A stretch of DNA of 64,000 bases. Source: Zerene cesonia (Eukaryota; Arthropoda; Insecta; Lepidoptera; Pieridae). The notes under the pieces are model-generated. The model was not told the origin of the DNA. It worked only from the letters and a program-made list of their open reading frames with translations, and did no database searches. The DNA lies in contig NC_052125.1 of NCBI RefSeq assembly GCF_012273895.1, forward strand, positions 1,488,001 through 1,552,000, written 5' to 3'. The position numbers were made by a program, and so were the translations under genes. This document shows positions 1 to 12,300 of the stretch, piece by piece. Each line of letters starts with the position of its first letter. The first letter of the stretch is position 1.

Positions 1-731
1 GCAAGAATTGGCGATTACGAAGCGCACCCCTATACTCCGGAATTTGAATCCATGGATTGCAGTAAGTACATATTGTATTATTTTTTGTGAAAATAGTATA
101 AGTAAATGTCATAACACTATTTTTCAAATTTCGTAGGTACTCTGGTGTGTGTCCGGTTACATTAGTATTTATTTGAACTTTTAATCAACAATAATATATG
201 ACTGTAAATATTATCCATAAAATATGTGGCTATAAAGTTATAAATTACATTAGATATTGCTATTTGAAATGCTCTGTATAAATTTACAATATATATCGTT
301 TTTGACACGATGTATGTTTGGGTTGACAAAAGTAAAATGACGAAAAGTATCTAAGATGGCTTTTATATGAAAAATTGATATTTGTTTTAATTAGAAGTCG
401 TTGTTAATTAGATAGAGAAGGGTTTGAACCCTCTAAAGCCCCTGTGACTGCGCCTATGTTACTTGAAAATAAATCTGTCAATTTTAATTATGCTGAAATA
501 ATGAATTATATAATAAGAAAGTTATATTTGTTTACAGAGTGTGCGTTAACTTCATCATTGATGAGTTCACAAGCATCACAGCCGGTGTGTTGTAAAAATG
601 GAAACTTTAGACCCATCCAATGCTACCGGGGTGTGTGTCGTTGTGTAGACTCTGATGGGCGACAAGTGGGCAAAGAAGAGTCGAATGTGCGGAGTTTGCA
701 ATGTTTCACGCAAGACTGGCAACATTGTTGA
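1..731 (+). CDS. Thyroglobulin type-1 domain protein, C-terminal two exons (partial)
   Basis: The 3' end of a spliced gene whose start lies outside the window. Exon 1-61 is open in frame 1 (starts ARIGDYEAHPY) and ends at a GTAAGT donor at 62. The next exon is 538-731 after a TTTACAG acceptor; joining them creates an AAG codon and continues as KCALTSSL. The last exon carries a thyroglobulin type-1 signature: CCKNGNFRPIQC, then CRCVDSDGRQVG and a final Cys-rich tail ending QHC. In most family members the core is CWCV; here Trp is replaced by Arg. Such domains are secreted or extracellular disulfide-rich modules, often inhibitors of cysteine proteases; which protein this is cannot be told from one domain. 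The stop codon overlaps an AATAAA signal at 731-736. Confidence 0.8.
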
Positions 732-736
732 ATAAA
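731..736 (+). terminator. Poly(A) signal of the thyroglobulin-domain gene
   Basis: AATAAA begins on the last base of the TGA stop, so the mature 3' UTR would be very short. Confidence 0.5.
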
Positions 737-844
737 AGTCCTAGTGTTATAATATACTTGTTTTAATTTTAATGTATACATAAATATTAAGGGTATAATT
801 GATTATATTACACTATTCAATGTTTCGCCACAAACTAATTATTA

Positions 845-1044
845 TCCTACTAATATTGTAAATGCGAAAGTTTGTGAGGATTTGTGTATGTTTATTATTG
901 TTTCACGCAAAAACTACTGAACCGATTGCAATAAAATTTGGTACGTAGATAGCTGGATAACTGGAATAACACAAGGGCAACTTTTTATCCCGATATTCCT
1001 ACCGGATACGGACTTACGCGGGCAAAAACGCAGAGCGAAGCTGG
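845..1044 (+). mobile_element. Non-autonomous Helitron, family 1
   Basis: Starts TCCTACTAATATT, ends in a GC-rich hairpin remnant next to GCTGG. The 3' end has decayed from the family consensus GCGCAGCTAG. About 200 bp, with no coding capacity. It lies between the thyroglobulin-domain gene and lunapark. Confidence 0.7.
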
Positions 1045-1956
1045 TATGCATTAAAAAGACGCGATATGATAGATTTTATCATATTTAGCATAGATGCAAT
1101 GCGATAAATGATAAATATGATGCCAATGTTTACCCCATGTATTGTCATATCAGACTATACGTAATGTTTGCACACATTTACATACTAAAGCATTCTTTAG
1201 ATTAAATAAGGAAATTAATATTAATAATATTTTTACTTCCTTATGGTTTTTAATAACAATAGGAATTTGAAAAATTCCCAATTAAATTAAATAAAATGCA
1301 TAGAATATAACGATAAACAATTTCATTTATACATAAATTGAAAAAGAAAAATAATATGGCTTTGGCATTTTATATTTATATTTGTTACACAATTGTTCAT
1401 TGATTACTTTTAGTTACTGTATAAATATAGCTAGAAGTAATAAAACTACATTTTGTTGATGAACTAGTATTATGTTATCTGTGTTACGAACACAATTTTC
1501 CTTTCCTTTCCGAACAAAGTTTTCCATTTCATAAAAAACATTAAATTTATCGGTTGAACAAATAAAGTTAGTACGTTACCGATCTGTAGCTGTCTGTATA
1601 CAGCACTAGTTCCATATGTCAAAACGTCAAAACTTTTTGACAGATCATGACAACGAAGTGTCACCTTTCAATCGTGTCGTATTTGTTTCGGCTTTCGCTC
1701 TTCGGATTGTTACATTCTCAATTTTTATTATTCTTTCAAGAAAAGTGTTTCTAATACGGAGTTAACTATTTAAAACTGTTACATTTCTTAACATGTTATA
1801 CCAGTGGTTCTTAAACAATTGTAGGTTATAACTATCGTAATAATTTCGCATACCCTTATGTGAAAATAAAAGTAACTTTTAAAGTTTTTCATAGTGAAAG
1901 TAAAAAACAGTGTTTGTGTCTACTCTTTTTGTTGGACTTCTCGAACAGGAACAGAG
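1045..1956. other. Intergenic region and presumed lunapark promoter/5' UTR
   Basis: AT-rich. No open frame with coding character. The stretch from about 1680 is less AT-rich and lies just before the lunapark start, so it probably holds the promoter and 5' UTR; no TATA box is evident. Confidence 0.35.
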
Positions 1957-4900
1957 ATGGGCCTTATAATATCAAGATTCCGAGTAAGTATTTGGAATAA
2001 TACGGTATGCCTTATGTATTGTAACGTAGCCAAGAACTATTTCGATATTGGAGTACATTTGGCGCGAATTCAAACTCAATGCTTGACCTATTAGATGTAA
2101 CGATAATCCAAAAACAGTTATCAGGTACAAAAATAAATGTTGCTTATCATAAGTTTTATTTATAGTGCGAATATATTATAGCGAATAACGAGCGCACATA
2201 TGAGCGAAAAACACTTAACTGTTTTCCCTATAGCATGTTTACTTTTAGTTTGAATATAAAGTAATTTAGAACCATATTACACATTTAAACGAAATAAAAA
2301 AAAATTCTTGATATTCTTGCTTATTCATCATGATTGAACAGTAATGGTTAATAATCAATGATAATGGATATAATTTTTATTAGATTCCAATCGAATAGAA
2401 GTTTTATCTGCCTAATTCTTTTTTTTGGATATCCTATAAATATTATACAAAGTTTGTATGAAGATGTAGGAAATATATTTCCGAATAGCGTCAAGACTAC
2501 CAATAGAGCATACATTCCAAATATATACATACAAGCATCAGCATACCTTAGGCCAGTAAATCCTCGTCATAACCCAATCGTCAGATTAATGTTTTATTTA
2601 GTGGCCTGTCCCTTTTCGTTTTACTTTTAATAGTAGGCAACACTCATAACCTCAGTCGATTGAGTCTATGGACTGAGCCCTTTACCACCATACAATATGT
2701 CTACTCATACTATATGTCATTTGCCTTATGATATCATAAAAGAGGTAATTGAAATAGTTTTGATAACATTCTTTAAACATATATTACAATGCATCATTCA
2801 CCTGATAAATATTAATCACTGTTTCTGCAAATAAATAAATCAGATGTTATACATCCAGTGCAAGATTGTGCAATTATTGTATATATTGTTCAAGATTGAA
2901 CCAACCTGCTGAAAAATATTAAAAAAAATAGGGTTATATTATAACAATCAGTAAACTTTTTTAATCAGTGTTTTTTTTACTTATTAACATAATTTAAAAT
3001 GAAATATCGTTAAACACTATCTGGTTTATTTGTTTATAGTGATGCATAGTAAAAAAAAGGAAATATGTTATTTTGTACGAGGAAATTATAAGTAATATTG
3101 TATTAATAAAACTGGCCTTTTTGCTAGACAGTTCACTCGGCAGTGAAGGAAATGACACAAGATTAATTTTATTAACATAACATATACAGTAGAAAGAAGA
3201 AAAAACTGCACATAATTACAACATAATAATATAAATATAGTATGGAAAATATTACAGTTACTAAGTTCATTATGAATTGAATAGCTAGTACTACAATTTT
3301 TTCTTAAAAAGATCACCAGTGTTCTTTGGAATTGAACTACTATTCCAGATTCTGAAATGAGACCAAGTGACAACAACTTCCTATCAAAAAATACAGTAAT
3401 CACCTAAATTGGTTGAAAACCCACTGATTTATCGAGTATCAAGTAATAAAAATAATTAAAAATATTCATTTGTATTGCGAACCTACTTGGTTTTTGGAAG
3501 ATTTAGTTAAAAGAAATCACATTAATATATGTCTACTTGTTTAGAGACTATAGAGAAACAGATTGGCGCACATAGAAACAGACAGAAAGATCATTGCATC
3601 ACTCTTAAATCTTTGCCTTGGTATAAAGTATTATCCTATTATCAAATAAACTATTCAATGAAAATTTAAAGTAGTGACTCATTTTCGTTTTGAAATCTTA
3701 TCAAACATTGATCTATTTAAATATTGCATTGCTTGATGGCTGAGATTGCATTAATATGTATTAATCTATATTTTATATTTTTCTCTTAAATTTATATATC
3801 TTTAAAAAGTCATAGTTTAAGTATTTGTAAAACTAGTTGGACCGAAATGAACTGGATAAAACTGGATTGAAGTAGTTTTGTCTCATTAAATTTTATGTCT
3901 TTTTTATGTGTGTATGTTCATTATTTTTAATTAATTTTAGTTTTCTTAAAATAAGCTTTGTGCTTGTTGCTACACTTATGTAAATATCATTGCTGACAAT
4001 GAATCCCATTCATAGTAGAATATCACTTTCACTTAACTAAAGTATGATTTTGGCGAAAGAATATTGTAATTTTTTAACCAAACCTTTGTCAGTTACCAGA
4101 GGCATAGCCAGAGCATTATCAATTATATGGGGCCTCCTCTCTAGAGTAGCGCCCTAACGGGTGTACCGTGACGAAATAGCTATTCCATTAGGAAAAAAAT
4201 TGATCCAAGATGAATATTTACTAGATTTAAAACCCAACTTTCTCTGGTGCTGTATATTTTTTTTATTCTATTTTATTTAGGGACTTTGAGTCAATACCGA
4301 CTATGTCAGTACCATAGTATACACAGATTCTTAAGACTAATCATTGACTAGTACCCGCCGTGTAAATATATAGACCATCTTAGCCACACCCATGTTAGGT
4401 GCGGATAAAATAGTCTGGAACATACATATTCACTACCTACGTAAATACGTGTCCTTAAAATATGTCCTGACAAAACAATGTTTGCCGAGTCATCTATATT
4501 TCGATCACATCTCAAATCTTATCATAATTTGAGATATTTCATCTATTGAACATTGCCATAATCTTATCTTGTGGCAATAGTTTATTGCTAGCTATTCAAA
4601 ACATGATTATGTTGTGATGTCGTTAAATTTTTCTATGCATATTTTATGTTTAAAATATCTCTTATCTATATTATTATTTATCCAGCTGTCCAACGGTGTG
4701 TCTGTATGTATGTTCGCCCATCTGTCTATCTGCCTGGCTCTTCATGTCTGAAACACTGAATAAATTTGAATTCAATTTGTTATAAAGATATTTTGGGATC
4801 TGGGAAAGAACACAGAATACAATGTAAAGGGTATAAAGGATGTATATCCTGTACCCTTTACATTGTATTTACTGATAATGGTAACGATTCGAGTTTTCCT

Positions 4901-7900
4901 TTGACTCCGCGGCCGAAGCCACGGGAAGAAAGCGAGTTAGAATAGCAACCAAATACATTTTTACTATCTACCCCCACACCACGGATTTTGTTTTGATATA
5001 AAAACACGTAGGTACTTGTATATTTAAATTTTTATTACGTGTTTTGTTTAGATATAATCTTTGTTCATTTGAAAATAAGGTATTTTATTTAACTTCAAAA
5101 TTATATGGAAAGTTATTACTGCTCGATGTCTTTTAACAGAGGCGACGTATTCAAAATAAACGAAGAAAACCGACCGAAAATTTTTTTCTAGGTTTTGTTT
5201 GTCGATAACTCTCTGCGTTTTCAACCGTACGACGTGATCTTTTTTGTGTTTGATAGGGACATAGTTGTCAGAGTCTGTAATGTGTCGGTAAACAGAGAAA
5301 ACGCAAAAATATATTGTCAGACCGTCAGTCTCTCAGTTACTTACCTACTACTTGATATGTGGAAGTCGAGCACGCTTCGGCACGTATTGGGCCAGCTCGC
5401 ACCGGGGAAGTACCACACCCCCACAGAAACATACGGTGAGTGAGGGGGCAGGGGGCCCGTTTCCTTTTCCTCGCCCTTCCCAGTCCATTCCTTCTTTCCC
5501 GTCGTCAATCCTTTCCCTACCCCTTACCCTTTAAAAGCGGGCAGCGCATTCGCAGAGGCACTACCTCCGTGAATGTTCATGTGTGGTGGTGATCGCTTAC
5601 CATCAGGCGAACCATCAGCTCAGTTGCCCGCTGTGACATAAAAAAAAAAAATACTTACCCCATTCACTGTATAGTAAGTCAATAGTTATAAAAATCCGTT
5701 TATGCACGTAACACGTGAAATGTAATACAAATAAAATATAATAGTTTAAAAAAACTAAAAAACACGCTTTAACAAAAATCATATTTTGCAAATTGAAAAC
5801 TGAAATATTTTTATCATATTAGTGTATTGTCATCGGTCCTCAATAAATCTACAAAGTTTGAACGAAATCTGGCCGTTTAAAGTGGGTCAAAATCGCGCCC
5901 AAAGAAGTCGGTTACAAACAAACAAACATACAGGTGAAGCTAATAAAAATCGTGTAAAAAGTACTATTGGTATAGTTGATTTATGTGGAACTAGCTGTTG
6001 CCCGCAGCCTCGCCCGCACGCTCAAAATCTAAACTATCATCTCCTGTTATACATATATGTATAAAAGTGTATATGTATATATTTTGTAGAATTTATCAAA
6101 ATCCTTTCTAAGCGGATGCCCACATAAAATCGGCTACCTGCATGCCAAAATGTGTCGCAATGTTCGTTACCAAACTCCTTTGAAACGGCTGTAGCGATTG
6201 TCATGAAATTTGTTGTGCATATCGGGTAGGTCTGACAATCGGCCAACATCTATTTTTCATACCACTAAATGACAAAAGTAAGCCAGAACAGCGTTTGGCG
6301 AGTCAGCTGGTATATTGTAAAATTCAAAATTTCTTCTCATATTNNNNNNNNNNNNNNNNNNNNNNNNNNNNNNNNNNNNNNNNNNNNNNNNNNNNNNNNN
6401 NNNNNNNNNNNNNNNNNNNNNNNNNNNNNNNNNNNNNNNNNNNNNNNNNNNNNNNNNNNNNNNNNNNNNNNNNNNNNNNNNNNNNNNNNNNNNNNNNNNN
6501 NNNNNNNNNNNNNNNNNNNNNNNNNNNNNNNNNNNNNNNNNNNNNNNNNNNNNNNNNNNNNNNNNNNNNNNNNNNNNNNNNNNNNNNNNNNNNNNNNNNN
6601 NNNNNNNNNNNNNNNNNNNNNNNNNNNNNNNNNNNNNNNNNNNNNNNNNNNNNNNNNNNNNNNNNNNNNNNNNNNNNNNNNNNNNNNNNNNNNNNNNNNN
6701 NNNNNNNNNNNNNNNNNNNNNNNNNNNNNNNNNNNNNNNNNNNNNNNNNNNNNNNNNNNNNNNNNNNNNNNNNNNNNNNNNNNNNNNNNNNNNNNNNNNN
6801 NNNNNNNNNNNNNNNNNNNNNNNNNNNNNNNNNNNNNNNNNNNNNNNNNNNNNNNNNNNNNNNNNNNNNNNNNNNNNNNNNNNNNNNNNNNNNNNNNNNN
6901 NNNNNNNNNNNNNNNNNNNNNNNNNNNNNNNNNNNNNNNNNNNNNNNNNNNNNNNNNNNNNNNNNNNNNNNNNNNNNNNNNNNNNNNNNNNNNNNNNNNN
7001 NNNNNNNNNNNNNNNNNNNNNNNNNNNNNNNNNNNNNNNNNNNNNNNNNNNNNNNNNNNNNNNNNNNNNNNNNNNNNNNNNNNNNNNNNNNNNNNNNNNN
7101 NNNNNNNNNNNNNNNNNNNNNNNNNNNNNNNNNNNNNNNNNNNNNNNNNNNNNNNNNNNNNNNNNNNNNNNNNNNNNNNNNNNNNNNNNNNNNNNNNNNN
7201 NNNNNNNNNNNNNNNNNNNNNNNNNNNNNNNNNNNNNNNNNNNNNNNNNNNNNNNNNNNNNNNNNNNNNNNNNNNNNNNNNNNNNNNNNNNNNNNNNNNN
7301 NNNNNNNNNNNNNNNNNNNNNNNNNNNNNNNNNNNNNNNNNNNAAATGACAAAAGTAAGCCAGAACAGCGTTTGGCGAGTCAGCTGGTATATTGTAAAAT
7401 TCAAAATTTCTTCTCATATTCATTCATTATATACTAATGTACATATATATAGTCTATAGCCTTCCCCAATAAATGGGCTATCTAACAGTGAAAGAATGTT
7501 TCAAATCGGACCAGTAGTTCTTGAGATTAGTGTGTTCAAACAAACGAAACTCTTCAGCTTTATAATATTAGTATAGTTTTTCGTTTTTCTGCCTCCCGAA
7601 AAATTTCTCCCACAGGAAATAATCATTATATATTTGTTATTTGTAGATCGTATATTTATCTAATAGATCATCATGCTGAAGTTGATGCAGTGGCATTGTA
7701 TATTATGCTATTTATGTGGGTAGTCTTTCTGAAAACTCAACAATATACATACAAAAGGTCATCAAGGCACCCACTGTATTTCAGAATATATTTGTATATA
7801 ATTAAACGGTTAAAGAGAAGTGAATTCTTGAATAGCGAGCAATATATATATATATACAGACTTATTTATTGTATTTTAAAAGAGCTACTACATAGTTTCT

Positions 7901-9267
7901 CGCCGGTCACCTCTCTGTAGAAACTGCTTTCCGAACCGGTGGTAAATGTTCAAACTATGTTATGACGATTCATAGTGCTTCTATAAGTCTAATTAAATAA
8001 ATGAATGTTCGAGTTTGAGTTTGAGTTTGTGTTTAACTATATTTACGCTCGCGGGTTCGCCGGCGTGGTCGATCAGTTAAAAGTTATCAATTTCCTTATA
8101 GGTTACATTTTAATATAACGCCATCTTTCGGAGTGATTCAGATGCGTCATCAAAATCAATCTTCCCATCGAAATGAGATGTTTTCCCGTGATGGATGTAG
8201 AGAGTAACCTGTGTCGATCTAGCTAGATAGTAAAATCATATATAGATTATTAGCTTTTGCCCGCGGTTTCGCATACGTTTAATTCGGTGTAGTTTAATGG
8301 GTGTTATTTTATAAGGTTTAAAACTTTAGTGTGGAATCACTCTGTGCATTAAAAAAGGCATCAAAAACTGTTGCGTAATTTTAAAGGTCTAAGCGTACAG
8401 ACACACAGACGGCGGAAAGCGACTTTGTTTTATACTATGTATTGATAGTACCGCTCTGTTGCGATGCGAAAGAAGGACAAACAAAGAAACACAATTTCGC
8501 ATTTGTAATATTAGTAAGGATTGAAGTATTCATTCGATTCATTTGCTTGTTTATTATTTCTTTTTTATGCAAATAATGATGTTGTTGGTTGAAGAATTCC
8601 ATTATTTATTTTATTATTTTTATGACGTTCACCTGCAATGTGTAAATATTTATAAAATTACCAGCCGACCCGGCAAACGCTGTTCTGACTTACTCTTATC
8701 ATTTAGGGGTATGAAAAATAGATGTTGGCCGATTCGCAGACCTACCCGATATGCACACAAAGTTTCATAAGAATCGTTCCAGCTGTTACGTTAGGAGTTT
8801 GGTAACTAATATTGTGACACGAGAATTTTATATTTATGCTAGCTGCGCCCCGCGGTTTCACCCGCGTAATTCCGTATGCCGTAGGAATATCGGGATAAAA
8901 AGTTGCCTATATGCTATTCCAGTTGTCCAGCTGTCTAAGTACCAAATATCATTGCAATCGGTTCAGCAGTTTTTGCGTGAAAGAGAAACAAACGCACACA
9001 TCCTTACCAACTTTCGCATTTATAATGTTAAGTAGTAGAATATAGATAGAGATAGTGAAAAACAAAAATTATTTCGTAAAGTTCTTTAACTTTGTTTTTT
9101 CGCTGGAAGTGTTTTATATGTCATAGCGGGCAACTGAGCTGGTGGTTCGCCTGATGGTTAGCGATCACCACCGCCCGTGATGATTCGTAGAGGTAATGCC
9201 TCTGCGAATGCGCTGCTCCCTTTTTACGGGGAAGGGTGAGGAAAAGGAAATGGGTCACCGCTTAAGG

Positions 9268-9312
<45 letters not shown>

Positions 9313-12300
9313 TCCTACATAGTATCGACATAAGTTGATTTATTTCCTGCACGCTCGTCCGGTCTCAAACCTCGGACTTCACTTTTTAACGCATCTAATT
9401 ATTTAATGTTGACGAATTGGTAGGCACGTAGGTTTCTTTGCTTAAAGTAATTAATTAGAAGTAGGTATACAATTGGTTGACCGCCTCCTTGGTACAGTGG
9501 TAAACGCGTGAGCGTAGAACCGAGGGGTCCCGGGTTCGATTCCCGGTGGGGACGATAAAAAAAAATGTCTCGGTCTGGCAGGACGCAGAAGGCCTGATCA
9601 CCTACTTGTCCGTAAAGAAAATCGATCAGTGAAACAGATGTACATATCATCTGCCCAATACCCCAGTAGCGGATACGGGACTTCACTTTTTCTACAATTG
9701 GTCACGATTCAATCCAGAATTATTTTTATTCAAATTAGAAAGTTGTAAATGTGATTGATTGGCATAACACTGAATATATTAAACCACAATCGTAACCGAC
9801 ACTTGGAAAGTAATACTATCCGGATATTTGAATCTCTTATACGTAATGATAGGAGGAAAAAGGTGGATGACATATAAGATATTATTGAATCTATTGCGTC
9901 AAATTATATATGTATTTTTTCGGCAGTAGTCGAACCCAGGGCTGTTCTGATTAAAAAATATATGTAAAACAGCTGACCATATATAACTGCTACGGGAAAA
10001 AGAAATTAATGTTTCGCACTGGCTTCGCCCGTGGTACATATATAGCGTTATAGCCTTCCTCAATAAATGAGCCATCTAACAATGAAATAATTTTTCAAAT
10101 CGGACCAGTAGTTCCTGAGATTTGAGCGTACAAACATACAAACACTGCAGCTTTATAATATTAGTATAGACACTTGGTATCAATTATGTATGTTTGTATA
10201 ACTATGTAGTATGTTGGTTTTTGTCGGTTATTAAGTAACTTTTCAGCCGACTTCAAAAATAGGATATGTTCAATTTGACTGTCTTTTTTGTTGTTGTGTT
10301 TTACACCCCATAAGTTTTTACTGGGTGGACCGATTTTTACGAATTTTTCATTTTAAAGTTGGTGACAGTCACGTGGTCCCACTTAAATATAGTCTAGTTC
10401 GCAGAATTCGAATGCGGGTCTGTTTTCTTTTATAATTATGTCACATCTACTTACATAACTTACTTTTATTTACTTACTTTAACTTACTATTACTTACTTA
10501 CTACTTTACAAGTTCCGGTGTACCTGAGCAATTACGACATCGGCGCCACCAAGAGACTAGCGTATATGTCACTTAAAGGTATACTGGGTTCCTTCACGAG
10601 GAGGGTGTGTGAGGAATGCTGTTCAGGGCGACTGCCCTCTGCAGCGGGTTGCTAGCGCCGCCCGTCATTACGGGCGGGTCTTCAGGAGGGCTAGTCGCCC
10701 TTATCTATGGCTTCTTCGATTTCCTCAGCACCGCCGGACAAACTTATTTGTATTAATCATTCAAAGGCCGGCGAAGCACCTCTAACACCTCCAGTGTTGA
10801 CAGTGATTATGGGCGGTGGTGATATCTTAATAACAATTGGCCCATGCTTACGCTGCCTTAAACAATCCAGCCAGTTATTTATTACATTACGAGATAGCGT
10901 CTTAGGCGTTCGTTACGGTCGAGACGTTTTCGACTTTCATTTGCGAATGACCTAGATTTTGAAGACTTCGCACTGAAACCGATTGTAATATCAAACAATA
11001 TATTCTCCTTTCACAAATGTTAATATAAATACATTGTTTCGATAATATATAGCTGAAGAGTTTGTATGTTTGACCGTTTACGATCTTATCTGGGAAACTA
11101 CTGGATCGAATTCAAAAGTTCCCTTTTTGGTATGATGTACATATTCATAACTTCCCGTCCGAAGTTTTCAATTTATTCTTTCTCAAGGGTTTGTTATCTC
11201 AAAACTTTCGACTGGATGAACCGAGTTTGATGATTCTCATTTGTTTTTTTTTTAAGTTTTAGTGGCTTAGTTGTTCGTTAAAATGATCGTGATTAAACCG
11301 AGTGAAGCCAGGCCACTCTGCTAGTCTAAATTGTCACAAAATACTAAATTTGTGATCAAAGCAATAAAACTTATATTAAATAAATAAAAAATCCTGAAAC
11401 GTACTGTATTCAATGATTTGTATTACAATATGAATAATTGTATAATTTCAAGGTTGCTTTTAAGGTGATTATTAAGGTTAATGCGGTGGAGAAAAATGGG
11501 CTTTAAATGCTAAATAATAACGATTAAATTCCAATAACTAATTTGTAAAATTGTTTTTCACATATTATGTTTTCTTTATACGCAATAATACGCATAAGTT
11601 ATTAGTCGCCCGCGCAGTCATACGAAAAAATTTACAATCCGGGGCATTTCCGCACAGCTCCCGCTCCCGGGGACATTCCGGGATATTCTATATCCTCTCT
11701 CGGATCTCGAACGAACTCTGTAGCAAATTTTATCCAAATCAGTTTCGTGGTTGAGGCGTGAGTAATGTAGAGACAGACAGACCAAGTTATCCTACTAATA
11801 TTATAAATGTGAAATTTTGTAAGGATGTGTGTGTGTGTGTTTGTTGCTCTTTCACGCAAAAAATACTGAACCGATTGCAATGAAATTTGGTACGTAGACA
11901 GCTAGACAACTGGAATAACATATAGGCAACTTTTTTATCCCGATATTCCTACGGGATACGGACTTACGCGGGTGAAACCGCGGGGCGCAGCTAGTTAATA
12001 TATATATTAAGATACAACAAAGAGCATTAATTTGATATGTACTGATTACTGAACAGTGTTTTGAATACTTAGAGCGGAATACAGTGAAAGCGGGCTATGA
12101 GTTATAATTCGTTTAAAATTTGAACGTTTCAGTTATGTGCTGTACATTATATTATCAGCTTCGCCTGTTTGTTTGCATGTTTGTCTAGAATCGTCTCGTG
12201 TAGACTCAATATTGTCCCACTCTCAAAAGGGGTTTAATGAATTCGTTGGTATGTTGGTTGTCACGTAATCCTGATATAGATCGCCAGGATAAAATGGCAA

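Noticed and set aside
6257..7459. Long open frames across the first N block
   Set aside because: They exist only because N codons are not stops; no coding content outside the gap.
9479..9555. Candidate tRNA gene (A and B boxes, tRNA-like ends)
   Set aside because: The same unit with the same non-tRNA body occurs at least four times; it is the head of a SINE, not a functional tRNA.
10707..10955. 82-codon frame with a GC-rich start
   Set aside because: No recognisable domain, lies in a repeat-like GC island inside a lunapark intron, no flanking splice logic.
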